Shown here piece after piece: positions 35,053 to 44,719 of a stretch of 64,000 bases of DNA (within the stretch, counting starts at the first letter, position 1; each line of letters begins with the position of its first letter). The translations under genes and the position numbers were made by a program. This DNA is from Candidatus Aalborgicola defluviihabitans (GTDB lineage: Bacteria; Pseudomonadota; Gammaproteobacteria; Burkholderiales; Burkholderiaceae_C), in NCBI GenBank assembly GCA_016705575.1, contig JADIXX010000006.1:310001-374000 (forward strand), read 5' to 3'. Below the pieces are notes generated by a model. The model ran no database searches. It saw only the letters and a program-made list of their open reading frames with translations, and was not told where the DNA came from.

Positions 35053-36940
35053 TCAAGCCGCGCGCGCCACCGGCGCCAGCAAGGGTGCAAAACGGCGGGC
35101 GATAGAGGCCTGGATACCGGCCGCATCCAGCCCCTGCATGGTCAGCAAGCGGGACGGATCACCGTGTTCGATGAAGGCATCATCCAGCCCCAATTGCAGT
35201 ACCGGCACTTCCAGCGTCGCGGCCTGCAAAGCTTCCAGCACTGCGCTACCGGCGCCACCCATGCGACACCCTTCCTCCACGGTGACCAGCGCCTGGTGGC
35301 TGCGCGCAATTTGCAGCAGTAAATCCGTGTCCAGCGGTTTGGCCCAGCGCATGTTGACCACGGTGGCACCCAGGGCCTGTGCGGCTTCCAGCGCCGGGTA
35401 CAGCAGCGTACCAAAGGCCAGAATGGCAATTCCTTTGCCCTGGCGACGGATCTCACCCTTGCCAAAGGGCAATGCGTCCAGTCCGTCCTGCATCGCCACA
35501 CCGGCACCCGCGCCGCGCGGGTAGCGCACGGCTACCGGATGGTTTTGCGCAAAGGCGGTGCTGAGCAATTGGCGGCATTCGTTCTCATCGGCCGGGCACG
35601 CCACGCTGATGTTGGGAATACAGCGCAGGTACGCAATGTCATACGCGCCAGCATGGGTTGCGCCATCGGCGCCGACCAGACCCGCGCGGTCCAATGCAAA
35701 CACCACGGGCAGGTTCTGGATGGCCACGTCGTGAATCAACTGGTCATAGCCACGCTGCAAGAAGGTGGAATAAATAGCCAAGACTGGCTTCAATCCCTCG
35801 GTCGCCAAACCTGCGGCAAAAGTCACTGCATGCTGTTCCGGCAATACCCACATCGAAATACCGATTGGGGAAACGCTGCTCGAACTCAACCATGCCTGAA
35901 CCTTCGCGCATGGCGGGCGTGATGCCCACCAGTCGTTCATCGGCCGCGGCCATGTCCCACAACCAGTGACCAAACACCTGGGTGAAGCTTTGTTTGGGTG
36001 GTGTGACCGGTTTGACCAGGCCCACCGCAGGATCAAACTTGCCCGGGCCGTGGTAGGCCACGGGATCGGCCTCGGCCAGCTTGTAGCCCTGGCCTTTTTT
36101 GGTGACGACGTGCAGAAATTGCGGACCCTTGAGCAGCCGGATATTCTCCAGCGTCGGAATGAGCGAGTCCAGATCGTGCCCGTCGATAGGGCCGATGTAA
36201 TTGAAGCCAAATTTCTCAAACAGCGTGGCCGGCACCACCATGCCTTTGGCGTGTTCTTCCAGTCGCTTGGCCAGTTCAAACAGCGGTGGCGCGGCTTTGA
36301 GCACATTTTTACCCACGTTTTTGGCGGCAGCATAAAAACGGCCACTCAGCAATTGCGCCAGGTAACGGTTGAGCGCGCCCACCGGTGGGCTGATGCTCAT
36401 GTCGTTGTCGTTAAGGATAACCAGCAGGTTGCAGTCGGACACTCCGGCATTGTTCAACGCCTCAAACGCCATGCCTGCGGTCATGGCGCCATCGCCAATC
36501 ACCGCCACCGAATGGCGCTCTACACCCTGGATCTTGGCCGCCATGGCCATACCCAATGCGGCAGAAATAGAGGTGCTGGAGTGCGCCGTGCCAAAGGTGT
36601 CGTAGGCGCTTTCGCCGCGCTGCGGAAAGCCTGAGAGCCCCCCCAACTGGCGCAACGTTTCCATGCGGTCGCGCCGTCCGGTCAGGATTTTGTGCGGATA
36701 GGTCTGGTGGCCCACATCCCACACCACACGGTCGTGTGGCGTGCTGTAAACGTAGTGCAAGGCAACGGTCAGTTCCACCGTGCCCAGGTTGGAGCTGAGA
36801 TGCCCCCCGGTCTTGGCGACGCTTTCCAGCAGGAAGCCACGCAGCTCATCGGTGAGTTCACGCAGTTGTTCGCGTGGCACCAGACGCAGGTCCGCTGGAT
36901 CGTTGATGGCGTGCAGCAAGGGGTACTTCAGGTTCAGCAT
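35053..36940 (-). CDS. dxs: 1-deoxy-D-xylulose-5-phosphate synthase, interrupted by a one-base frameshift
   Basis: The first committed step of the MEP isoprenoid pathway (pyruvate + glyceraldehyde-3-phosphate, thiamine diphosphate-dependent). N-terminal part (from ATG 36940): VWDVGHQTYPHKILTGR, VIGDGAMTAGMAFEALNNAG (ThDP site), NDNDMSISPPVG. C-terminal part in another frame: EQHAVTFAAGLATEGLKPV, ALDRAGLVGADGATHAG. The frames meet at the RYFDVGIA / EQHAV junction: an extra C (plus strand 35838-35839) turns GCC-GAA-CAG into GCCGGAACAG. The two parts together give a full-length protein of about 628 residues. dxs is normally essential, so a sequence error is likely. The start codon abuts a dispersed repeat; ispA is 72 bp upstream. 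Confidence 0.88.
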
Positions 36941-36942
36941 AT

Positions 36943-36996
36943 GCTATTATTTTGGTAGCGTATTACGCATAGTATTCGAGGGCTAGCGGCCAATTT
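36943..36996 (+). repeat. 54-bp dispersed repeat, copy 5 (ispA-dxs spacer)
   Basis: GCTATTATTTTGGTAGCG, TATTACGCATA, then TTCGAGGGCTAGCGGCC and AATTT. It fills nearly the whole spacer, from 2 bp before the dxs ATG to 16 bp from the ispA stop, so it forms the dxs 5' leader. Confidence 0.9.
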
Positions 36997-37012
36997 GATT
37001 CGTAGTTTTTAG

Positions 37013-37984
37013 TCAGCTGACCCGATTGACCACCATGTCGGCCAGCGCACGCAGTGCCTGCGTATGCACCATGCCGCTACCATCCAGCGCCCCCAGCGCC
37101 TGACGCAGCAGGTTCTGGGCATACGCCCGACTGGCCTGCAGGCCCATCAGCGACACGTAGGTGGGCTTGTTGTTCTCAGCGTCCTTGCCAGCGGTCTTGC
37201 CCAGGGTGGTGGAATCGGCGGTAACGTCCAGAATGTCATCCACCACCTGAAACGCCAGGCCGATAGCCGAGCCGTAGGATTGCAGTGCCTGCGCGACCTG
37301 AATACCCGGCTGCGCGCAGTGCGCGCCCATCATCACGCTGGCTTGCAGCAGGGCACCGGTCTTGAGCTGGTGCATTTCGCGCAATTGGGATTCCGTCAGG
37401 GGCCGCCCCACACTGGCCAGGTCGATGGCCTGGCCACCCGCCATGCCCGCGCTGCCAGCGGCACGCGCCAGCAAGGCACACAAACGAGCCTGGGTGGCGG
37501 GTGCCACCGTACCGTCTTGCGGGGTTAGCAGTTCAAACGCGAGGGCCTGCAGGGCGTCGCCCGCCAGCAAGGCGCTGGCTTCACCAAACTGCACATGCAC
37601 CGTGGGTTTGCCCCGGCGCAGCACGTCGTTGTCCATGCAAGGCATGTCGTCATGGACCAAAGAGTAAGCATGAATCAGCTCCACCGCGCAGGCGGCACGC
37701 AAGGCGGCGTCGCGGTTGGCTTCGCCTGCATGTGCGCAAACCGCCTCATGGGCGGCCAGCACCAGCAAAGGGCGCAGACGCTTGCCACCATCCAGCACCG
37801 CATAGCGCATGGCTGCAACCAACTGGGCTGGCGCACCGTGGTCCAGCCCCATGGGCACTTCAGCCGTAACCCAGCGGTCCAGGGCCTGTTCGACCCGTGC
37901 CAGCCCCTGGCTGCTCCAGGCATCGAGACTCCAACCGTGCTCGGCAACGGGCGCGATATCGGCGAAAGTGGCGACGGCGTTCAT
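37013..37984 (-). CDS. ispA: Farnesyl/geranyl diphosphate synthase
   Basis: 323 residues. Prenyl synthase motifs: GGKRLRPLLVLAA, first Asp-rich motif LVHDDMPCMDNDVLRRGKPT (DDxxxxD), KTGALLQASVMMGA, and second Asp-rich motif FQVVDDILDVTADS. Joins IPP and DMAPP/GPP into FPP. The start overlaps xseB by ATGA and dxs follows: the standard xseB-ispA-dxs isoprenoid operon. Confidence 0.94.
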   Translation of the reverse strand: MNAVATFADIAPVAEHGWSLDAWSSQGLARVEQALDRWVTAEVPMGLDHGAPAQLVAAMRYAVLDGGKRLRPLLVLAAHEAVCAHAGEANRDAALRAACAVELIHAYSLVHDDMPCMDNDVLRRGKPTVHVQFGEASALLAGDALQALAFELLTPQDGTVAPATQARLCALLARAAGSAGMAGGQAIDLASVGRPLTESQLREMHQLKTGALLQASVMMGAHCAQPGIQVAQALQSYGSAIGLAFQVVDDILDVTADSTTLGKTAGKDAENNKPTYVSLMGLQASRAYAQNLLRQALGALDGSGMVHTQALRALADMVVNRVS

Positions 37985-38244
37985 TGGGGCTTCCAGACCT
38001 TGAGTGTGCCTTCATCGAGAACCTTGATTTGGTCTTCTACGGCCTGTAGCTTGTCGCGGCAGTGCTGTAAAAGTTGCGCACCACGCTGGTAACCCGCCAG
38101 CAACTGGTCCAGCGGCAAATCACCGGACTCCAGTTGTCCCACCAATTGATCCAGCTCAGTCATGGCGGCTTCATAGGTGTCGGGCAAGGCGCTTGCAGAC
38201 GCGGGGTCGGCAGCGGAAACGGAGCGGGCACTGGCCTTGGGCAT
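37981..38244 (-). CDS. xseB: Exodeoxyribonuclease VII small subunit
   Basis: 87 residues. XseB core: YEAAMTELDQLVGQLESGDLPLDQLLAGYQRG (in two halves, with the conserved LE.GDLPLD..L..Y..G) and a C-terminal coiled helix with CRDKLQAVEDQIKVL. A 25-residue Ser/Ala-rich extension precedes the core. Heads the operon with ispA and dxs. Confidence 0.92.
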   Translation of the reverse strand: MPKASARSVSAADPASASALPDTYEAAMTELDQLVGQLESGDLPLDQLLAGYQRGAQLLQHCRDKLQAVEDQIKVLDEGTLKVWKPQ

Positions 38245-38428
38245 GAGGGTAGGACTGGATCGGTCAAAAAACTGTAATGCGCGATTTTAGGCGCTGCGCA
38301 GGGACTCTGTTCCCCCCGGGTACAATCAACCCTCCCGCCTCCGGCAACACTGCTACGCTGTGCCCGGCCTCTTTTTCACCGCGCCATGGTGCGCATCCCC
38401 CTGTGGGGAGTCTTTAGGTCAGGACAAC

Positions 38429-39571
38429 ATGTCTGATTTAAGTCTTCAACTGCAGCAGGCAAATTGCCAACTACCAGTTTCAAGCTACTTTGACGAGGCG
38501 CTGTACCAGCGCGAAATGCAAGACATTTTTCAGCGAGGACCACGCTACGTGGGTCACGCCCTGAGTGTGCCCAACGTGGGCGACTACTACGCCCTGCCGC
38601 AAGAGAAAGAGGGGCGCGTCCTGGTGCGAAACGGCAGCGGCATTGAACTGCTCTCCAACGTCTGTCGCCACCGCCAGGCCCTCATGCTGCAAGGACGCGG
38701 CAACCTGGGCAACAACGGCGCCGGCAACATCGTGTGTCCCATCCACCGTTGGACCTACAGCGCCAGCCCCACTGCCAGCATGCCCACCGGCACCCTGATT
38801 GGCGCGCCCCACTTTGCCCATGACCCTTGCCTGAACCTCAACAATTACAAGCTGCGCGAGTGGAACGGCCTGCTGTTTGAAGACAATGGCCGCGACATTG
38901 CCACCGACCTGGCCGGCATGGGCCCACGCAACGCACTGGGTTTTGACGGTTTTGTACTCGACCATGTGGAACTACACACCTGTAACTACAACTGGAAGAC
39001 CTTTATCGAGGTCTACCTGGAGGACTACCACGTAGGCCCGTTCCACCCAGGTCTGGGCGGATTTGTCACCTGCGACGATTTGCGCTGGGAGTTCAAGGAC
39101 AACTACTCGGTACAAACCGTGGGCGTAGCCAAAGGCCTGGCGGCCTCGCAAGCCGGTGGCGGCACCGAGGTCTACAAACGCTGGCACAAGGCGCTGCTGG
39201 ACTACCGCGCCGGCAAAGCGCCCGACTTTGGCGCCATCTGGCTCACCTACTACCCGCACATCATGGTCGAAGCCTACCCGCACGTGCTGACGGTTTCCAC
39301 CCTGCACCCCATCGGGCCGAACCAGACCATGAATATGGTGGAGTTTTACTACCCCGAAGAAATTGCCGCGTTTGAGCGCGAGTTCGTCGAAGCGCAACGC
39401 GCCGCCTACATGGAAACCTGCATTGAGGACGACGAAATCGGCGAGCGCATGGACGCCGGTCGCGCGGCCCTGCTGGCGCGTGGCGACAACGAAGTCGGCC
39501 CCTACCAAAGCCCCATGGAAGACGGCATGCAGCACTTCCACGCCTGGTACCGCCGACAACTGGGAATCTAG
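38429..39571 (+). CDS. Rieske non-haem iron oxygenase, alpha subunit-type
   Basis: 380 residues from the ATG at 38429 (AGGA upstream). Rieske [2Fe-2S] ligands appear as CRH near residue 76 and CPIH about 23 residues on; the mononuclear iron site is in NWKTFIEVYLEDYHVGPFH (two His; Asp later). Ring-hydroxylating dioxygenase large-subunit fold, with no beta-subunit or reductase gene nearby. Substrate unknown; might be an aromatic acid or a choline/carnitine-like compound. The EamA exporter gene starts on the last base of its stop codon. Confidence 0.88.
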   Translation: MSDLSLQLQQANCQLPVSSYFDEALYQREMQDIFQRGPRYVGHALSVPNVGDYYALPQEKEGRVLVRNGSGIELLSNVCRHRQALMLQGRGNLGNNGAGNIVCPIHRWTYSASPTASMPTGTLIGAPHFAHDPCLNLNNYKLREWNGLLFEDNGRDIATDLAGMGPRNALGFDGFVLDHVELHTCNYNWKTFIEVYLEDYHVGPFHPGLGGFVTCDDLRWEFKDNYSVQTVGVAKGLAASQAGGGTEVYKRWHKALLDYRAGKAPDFGAIWLTYYPHIMVEAYPHVLTVSTLHPIGPNQTMNMVEFYYPEEIAAFEREFVEAQRAAYMETCIEDDEIGERMDAGRAALLARGDNEVGPYQSPMEDGMQHFHAWYRRQLGI

Positions 39572-40458
39572 TGCAAGCACTGTGGATGGTTCTGGGTGCG
39601 TTCCTGTTTGCTTCCATGGCGGTCGGGGTCAAGTTCGCATCGGCCAGTTTTGGCACCATGGAACTGATTTTTTACCGTGGCATCGTCAGCGTCATCTTTA
39701 TGGCGGTGGTTCTGCGGGCGCGCCGCACCCCGCTGCGAACCCCCGTACCCATGATGCACGTGTGGCGCAGCGCCATTGGCATCCTGTCGCTCAGCGCCTG
39801 GTTCTACGCCATTGCCCACCTGCCGGTGGCCACTGCCATGACGCTCAACTACATGAGTGGCGTCTGGGTGGCCGCCTTCATCGTGGGCGGCGCCCTGCTC
39901 TACGGCCAGGCCCAGCGCCAAGGACCACTGCTGGGCACGGTACTACTGGGCTTTGCCGGCGTGGTCATGACCCTGCGCCCCACTATCGACCACGACCAGC
40001 TCTTTGCCGGCGTTGTCGGCCTGCTCTCCGGCATGGGCGCAGCCCTCGCCTATTTGCAGGTCACGGCCCTGGGCAAGGTGGGTGAACCCGAGGTACGCAC
40101 CGTGTTCTATTTTTCTCTTGGCACCGTGATCGTCGGTGCCGTGGGCGCCCTGTTTACCGGTCTGACACCCTGGTCGGACGTAAGTGCATTGGCTGCAGCC
40201 TGGGTCATTCCCATAGGGGTACTGGCGTCTCTGGGCCAGTGGTGCATGACCCGCGCGTACAGCCATGGCGCGACCATGGTAGTGGCCAGCATGCAATACA
40301 GCGGCATCATCTTTGCAGCCATTTACAGTCTGGCACTATTTGGCGATCAGATTGCCCCCATTGGCTGGGCTGGCATCGCGGTCATCGTGACCAGCGGCAT
40401 ACTGGCCACTGCGCTACGCTCGCGTGCCATGCCCAACACGCCAGCGGAAGACCACTGA
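39571..40458 (+). CDS. EamA-family (DMT) transporter, two-repeat form
   Basis: 295 residues, ten hydrophobic helices in two EamA repeats: first with ALWMVLGAFLFASMAVGVK and ARRTPLRTPVPMMHVWRS; second with GASMGAALAYLQVTALGK-like GMGAALAYLQVTALGKVG and GDQIAPIGWAGIAVIVTSG. GTG start overlapping the Rieske stop by one base (TAGTG), so translation is coupled. Probably exports a metabolite; substrate unknown. Confidence 0.85.
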   Translation: MQALWMVLGAFLFASMAVGVKFASASFGTMELIFYRGIVSVIFMAVVLRARRTPLRTPVPMMHVWRSAIGILSLSAWFYAIAHLPVATAMTLNYMSGVWVAAFIVGGALLYGQAQRQGPLLGTVLLGFAGVVMTLRPTIDHDQLFAGVVGLLSGMGAALAYLQVTALGKVGEPEVRTVFYFSLGTVIVGAVGALFTGLTPWSDVSALAAAWVIPIGVLASLGQWCMTRAYSHGATMVVASMQYSGIIFAAIYSLALFGDQIAPIGWAGIAVIVTSGILATALRSRAMPNTPAEDH

Positions 40459-40472
40459 AGGACTCACACACC

Positions 40473-41366
40473 ATGTACACCACCCTGATTTCGACCGAAC
40501 AACTGCAGACACTGCTCACCAGCGGTCAACCCTGCCTGGTTTTTGACTGCAGCTTTGACCTGACCAACCCACAAACCGGCGAAGCCCAGTACACAGAGGC
40601 CCACGTCCCCGGCGCGCTGTACGCGCACCTGGACCGCCACCTGAGCGCGGCCAAAGACCCGGTCAGCGGCAAAGCCGCACCGGGCACCGCAGCCAGTGGT
40701 GGGCGCCACCCGCTGCCCACGCGCGAGGCCTTTGCCGCTTGGCTGGGTTCGGTGGGCCTGACCAACGGCACACAGGTCGTGGTCTATGACCGCCAGGGCG
40801 CCAACTACTGCGGACGCCTGTGGTGGATGCTCAAGTGGGTCGGACATGACAATGTGGCGGTGCTGGATGGCGGCTGGCAAGCCTGGCAGGCGGCGGGTGG
40901 CGCGGTGCAGAGCGGCCCGTCAACCCAAATATCCATGACAAACTATGCGCTAGCCCTCGCATGTACTACGTTGGCCACTATCGAAACCGTAGCATCCAGC
41001 CTGAACCACAGCGTGGGCGACCAGGCCCAGACGCTGATTGACGCGCGGGCTGCACCGCGCTTTCGTGGCGAGGTGGAACCGCTTGACCCGGTGGCGGGCC
41101 ATATTCCCGGCGCACTCAACCGTCCGTTTGCCCAGAATATTGGTGCGGACGGCCGCTTCAAGCCGGCGGAGCAGCTCAAGGCCGAATTTTTGGCGCTTCT
41201 GGGTGGGCGAGACCCTGCCAGCGTGGTGCACCACTGCGGCAGCGGCGTGAGCGCCGTGCCCAACATGCTGGCCATGGAAGTGGCCGGACTGGGCCGCACC
41301 GCCTTGTTTGCCGGAAGCTGGAGCGAATGGTGCAACACGCCCGACGCCCCCATCGCGCAGGGGTAG
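40473..41366 (+). CDS. sseA: 3-mercaptopyruvate/thiosulfate sulfurtransferase (SseA type)
   Basis: 297 residues: two rhodanese domains. Domain 1 (residues about 5-150): VFDCSFDL, HVPGALYAHLDRHLS, VVVYDRQGANYCGRLWWML, VLDGGWQAW. Domain 2 (about 180-295): LIDARAAPRFRGEVEPLDPV, GHIPGALNRPF, and active loop HHCGSGVSAVPN with the CGSGVxA pattern of mercaptopyruvate sulfurtransferases. The linker between the domains (residues about 156-174) is encoded by a dispersed repeat. 14 bp after the EamA gene. Confidence 0.9.
   Translation: MYTTLISTEQLQTLLTSGQPCLVFDCSFDLTNPQTGEAQYTEAHVPGALYAHLDRHLSAAKDPVSGKAAPGTAASGGRHPLPTREAFAAWLGSVGLTNGTQVVVYDRQGANYCGRLWWMLKWVGHDNVAVLDGGWQAWQAAGGAVQSGPSTQISMTNYALALACTTLATIETVASSLNHSVGDQAQTLIDARAAPRFRGEVEPLDPVAGHIPGALNRPFAQNIGADGRFKPAEQLKAEFLALLGGRDPASVVHHCGSGVSAVPNMLAMEVAGLGRTALFAGSWSEWCNTPDAPIAQG
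40940..40993 (-). repeat. 54-bp dispersed repeat, copy 6 (in frame in the sseA interdomain linker)
   Basis: Minus strand: GCTACGGTTTCGATAG, CAACGTAGTA, then GCGAGGGCTAGCGCATAG and TTT. Antisense to sseA and exactly at the junction of the two rhodanese domains. Confidence 0.8.
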
Positions 41367-41475
41367 AGTGGCTGGGCGGTTAGCCCACGATCCTTTTGAT
41401 TTCCCGCCCCGCACTGGACGTGCGCGAACAAGCGGATTTCTACCGCAAACTGGCGCCGTCCATGACAATACGCCC

Positions 41476-43824
41476 ATGACTGGCCTTACCGCCCCAGCGC
41501 CCCAACCTGCCGCCCGCCGATGGAAGGACTTTCTGGTGCTGGCCCTGGTGCTGGTGGTTGGCAGCACGCTCAGTGTGTTGGCCGGTCAGTTGCTCCGGGA
41601 GACCGAACAACTGCGCTCGCGCGAACTGCGCACGGCGGCCACACAAACGGTGCTGAGCGCCTTTGACCTGGAAATGAGCCGCACCATCGAGGCGGTGCGC
41701 GGTGCCGGTCTGATGGTGGAGACGCAGCAAAACCTGTCGCGCGATGCGTTCAACCGCTACGCCCAGCACATGCTGGTTAACGTCAACAGCATCAATTTTC
41801 TGGAATGGCAGCCCGTTGTGCAGGCCAGTGAGTTGCGGCGCTTCGAGGCCCAGGCTCGCGCAGCTGGACAACCCCAGTATCGCGTGCTCCAGCCCAACGC
41901 GCAACGAACCGGATGGGAACCGGTGCACGACCGAAACGAATACCTGCCCGTGCTCTATGGATGGCCTGAACACTACGCCACCGCTGGCTACGACATGAGC
42001 TTCAGCCCCGAGCGCATGGCCTCCAAACACAGTGCTGCCATGACGGGACTGCCTGCGGCGTCTGGCGTACTCAACATCATGAAGAATGGCAAGGTAGCCT
42101 CGGGTGACATGGGCATCGCCATCTCTACTCCGGTGTACCGTGTCGACCGCAGCGTGAACGGCTATATGACCGCCGTGATCGACCTGCCAACCCTGTTCCA
42201 GCAAGCCACGCAGCGGGCCGACGGTGCCAAGCTCGACATGCTGGTTTACGACCTTCATTCAGCTGACAGCAAGCCCATCTACACCTGGCTGGGCGACGCC
42301 ACCGACCTCACCGCTGCCATGGCCACCAGTCGCAGCCTGGGTCCGTTAGACCAGGCGACGACGGTGGACTTCGCGCGCCAGGCCTGGGAAATCGTGCTGC
42401 ACCCCCGACCGTCCTTTGAAGCCGCGCCACTGTTGCGCCACTCTGCCGGCGTCACGGCTGCCGGCCTGGCAATGACCCTGCTGCTGTTGCTGGCCATTGC
42501 CCGCGTGCAGGGCAGCCGGCACTCCACGGAGCAGGCGCAGAGGCAGACCCAGTTGGCCAAGGAATCGCTGACTGCGCAGAGCCAGCGCCTGCACGACGTC
42601 ATCGAGGCCGCCGACATGGGTACCTGGGAATTCAATTCCAAAACCAGCGAAATACAAGTCAATGATCGCTGGCTCGCCATTGGCGGCATGACCCGCGCGC
42701 AATGGCGCGCCATCCCCAACTACACCTGGCACCAGTTGTGCCACCCGGACGACATTCCCATCTTGAAAGATGCCATGCGGCGCCACATGCGGGGAGACGC
42801 ACCTTCCGTCGAGACCGAATACCGCCACCGCCATGCGGATGGCCACTGGGTCTGGGTGGCCCTCAAAGGCAAGCTGGTCGCGCGGGCACTCAACGGAAAG
42901 CCCGAAGTGTTTGCCGGCACCATCACCGAGATCACCGAGCGCAAGGCGGCCCAGGCCCGTATTGAAGAGCTCAACGCCACGCTGGAACAGCGGGTGCAGA
43001 AACGCACCGCCCAGCTGCAGGACGCTATGGAAAATCTGCATCGTTCGCAGGACGAGTTGTCCCGTAGCGAAGCCCGCGCCACACTGGGCACCCTGGTGGC
43101 AGGCGTGTCCCATGAACTGAGCACACCCATGGGCAACAGCATGATGACGGCCAGCACCCTGACCGCACAGGCACAGGATTTCCAGAAGCTGCTGGCCAGC
43201 GGGGCGCTGCGCCGATCCGACCTGAACCACTTTGTCACCCAGGTGCACGAGGGTAATGAACTGATGCTACGCAACCTGGAACGTGCGGTAGACCTGCTCA
43301 AGAATTTTCGCCAGGTGGCCGCCGACCAGGCCAGCGAACAGCGGCGCGTGTTCAACCTGCGCCAGGTGGTGCAGGAGATCACCGACACGCTGGCTCCCAG
43401 CCTCAAGCACATGCCCCACCGCATGGTGCAAGACGTTGACGCCGATATCCGCATGGACAGCTACCCCGGCCCGCTGGGTCAGGTGGTGATCAACCTGATC
43501 AACAACGCCTACCTGCACGCCTTTGATGGGATGGCCCAAGGGGAATTCACCATCCACGCCCGCGCCGAAGCAGCCACAGTCACGCTCACCTTCCGGGACA
43601 ATGGCAAAGGCATTGCGCCGGACATTTTGGAACGTATGTTCGAGCCCTTTTTTAGCACCAAAATTGGCAGGGGCGGCACGGGCTTGGGCATGTCTATCGT
43701 CGAGAACCTGGTTACCAAGACGTTGGGTGGTCAGCTAAAGCTGCACTCTGAGCTGGGCGTGGGCACCACCGTTGTGGTTACGCTGCCGCTGCTGGCGCCG
43801 CAGATTGAGACAACCGGCGCTTAG
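41476..43824 (+). CDS. CHASE-PAS hybrid-free sensor histidine kinase
   Basis: 782 residues. Membrane helix about 18-38; periplasmic CHASE domain about 75-285 (NFLEWQPVVQASELRRFEAQ, GYDMSFSPERMASKH); second helix about 325-342; PAS/PAC about 370-490 (AADMGTWEFNSKTSEIQVND, TEYRHRHADGHWVWV); coiled coil; H-box GVSHELSTPMGNSM; ATPase with NLINNAYLHAF, DNGKGIAPDI, GGTGLGMSIV. CHASE domains usually sense small ligands such as cytokinin-like molecules. No response regulator gene adjoins, so its partner is elsewhere. The stop overlaps the convergent ZIP gene. Confidence 0.9.
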   Translation: MTGLTAPAPQPAARRWKDFLVLALVLVVGSTLSVLAGQLLRETEQLRSRELRTAATQTVLSAFDLEMSRTIEAVRGAGLMVETQQNLSRDAFNRYAQHMLVNVNSINFLEWQPVVQASELRRFEAQARAAGQPQYRVLQPNAQRTGWEPVHDRNEYLPVLYGWPEHYATAGYDMSFSPERMASKHSAAMTGLPAASGVLNIMKNGKVASGDMGIAISTPVYRVDRSVNGYMTAVIDLPTLFQQATQRADGAKLDMLVYDLHSADSKPIYTWLGDATDLTAAMATSRSLGPLDQATTVDFARQAWEIVLHPRPSFEAAPLLRHSAGVTAAGLAMTLLLLLAIARVQGSRHSTEQAQRQTQLAKESLTAQSQRLHDVIEAADMGTWEFNSKTSEIQVNDRWLAIGGMTRAQWRAIPNYTWHQLCHPDDIPILKDAMRRHMRGDAPSVETEYRHRHADGHWVWVALKGKLVARALNGKPEVFAGTITEITERKAAQARIEELNATLEQRVQKRTAQLQDAMENLHRSQDELSRSEARATLGTLVAGVSHELSTPMGNSMMTASTLTAQAQDFQKLLASGALRRSDLNHFVTQVHEGNELMLRNLERAVDLLKNFRQVAADQASEQRRVFNLRQVVQEITDTLAPSLKHMPHRMVQDVDADIRMDSYPGPLGQVVINLINNAYLHAFDGMAQGEFTIHARAEAATVTLTFRDNGKGIAPDILERMFEPFFSTKIGRGGTGLGMSIVENLVTKTLGGQLKLHSELGVGTTVVVTLPLLAPQIETTGA

Positions 43825-44594
43825 TGGCCGTGGCGGGCCAGACCACTAAGCAGCGTTACCAGCCCCATGCCCACACCCAGCCAGGTAACCTGTGCCACCG
43901 TCTGTGGAAATGTCAGGCGCTTTTGCAGTTGTGGAATCAGATCCGCCAGGGCCACGTAGACGAAGCTGCTGGAGGCCACCACCAGAAAGTACGGCAGGTA
44001 GCCGTGTAACTGGTCCACCAGCCAGTAACCCATCAGCCCACCCAACGCGGTAACCGCACCCGCCAGGGACACCTTGACCAGTGCCATGCGCCGGTTGTTG
44101 GCACCCGTACGCAACACCATCAGATCACCCATGTGGTGAGGCACTTCGTGCGCCAGAACGGCCAGCGCAGCGAGTGTGCCCAGACGCATATCGGCCATGA
44201 AGGCCGAGGCAATCAGAATGCCATCGCCAAAGCAGTGCACGCTGTCACCGGTAAGCACGGCCCAGCTACCGGGCTGGGGCGCAGCATGCTCATGGTGGTG
44301 CGCGGCGTCGTGGTGGTGGTGCTCGTGGCCATGGTGCCAAAGCTCTGCCTTGTCCAGCAGAAAGAAAAATACCAGGCCCAGCAATAGCACCAAAAACAAA
44401 TCATGCGCGCTGACCTGGCTTTCAAACGCTTCTGGCAACAGGTGCATGAAGGCCGTGGCCATCAGGGCGCCGGCGGCCAGGCTGAGCATGTGCTGGGTGT
44501 AGCGCGCCAGCAAGCCAAAGCTCAGGGCAGCCGCCAGCCACACGGAGCCGATGCCAGCGACCAGAGTGCCAATAATAATTGCTACCAAAGTCAT
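43821..44594 (-). CDS. ZIP-family divalent metal transporter
   Basis: 257 residues, about eight helices. A His-rich cytoplasmic loop (HHGHEHHHHDAAHHHEH) follows helix III; metal-path motifs are HCFGDGILIASAF and AHEVPHHMGDLMVL (conserved H-E-x-P-H). Imports Zn2+ or Fe2+ in the family. The start codon and first five codons lie inside a dispersed repeat (44581-44634), and no strong Shine-Dalgarno is visible; the true start could differ. Confidence 0.88.
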   Translation of the reverse strand: MTLVAIIIGTLVAGIGSVWLAAALSFGLLARYTQHMLSLAAGALMATAFMHLLPEAFESQVSAHDLFLVLLLGLVFFFLLDKAELWHHGHEHHHHDAAHHHEHAAPQPGSWAVLTGDSVHCFGDGILIASAFMADMRLGTLAALAVLAHEVPHHMGDLMVLRTGANNRRMALVKVSLAGAVTALGGLMGYWLVDQLHGYLPYFLVVASSSFVYVALADLIPQLQKRLTFPQTVAQVTWLGVGMGLVTLLSGLARHGH

Positions 44595-44634
44595 AGCGTG
44601 CTACGTATATTCCATGAGGGATAGGGCCAATACT
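44581..44634 (+). repeat. 54-bp dispersed repeat, copy 7 (contains the ZIP gene start)
   Basis: GCTACCAAAGTCATAGCG, TGCTACGTATA, then ATGAGGGATAGGGCC and AATACT. It is the most diverged copy (GAGGGATA in place of GAGGGCTA). Confidence 0.75.
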
Positions 44635-44719
44635 AATTAGAAAACACACCAGCACAACCGCCCAAAACAAAAACCAGTGATTCCCACCTTCTTGAGATCG
44701 CCACCATTTTTGTCAGCCC

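Noticed and set aside
41308..41475. N-terminal extension of the CHASE kinase
   Set aside because: It overlaps sseA and lacks a membrane segment; ATG at 41476 precedes the first helix directly.
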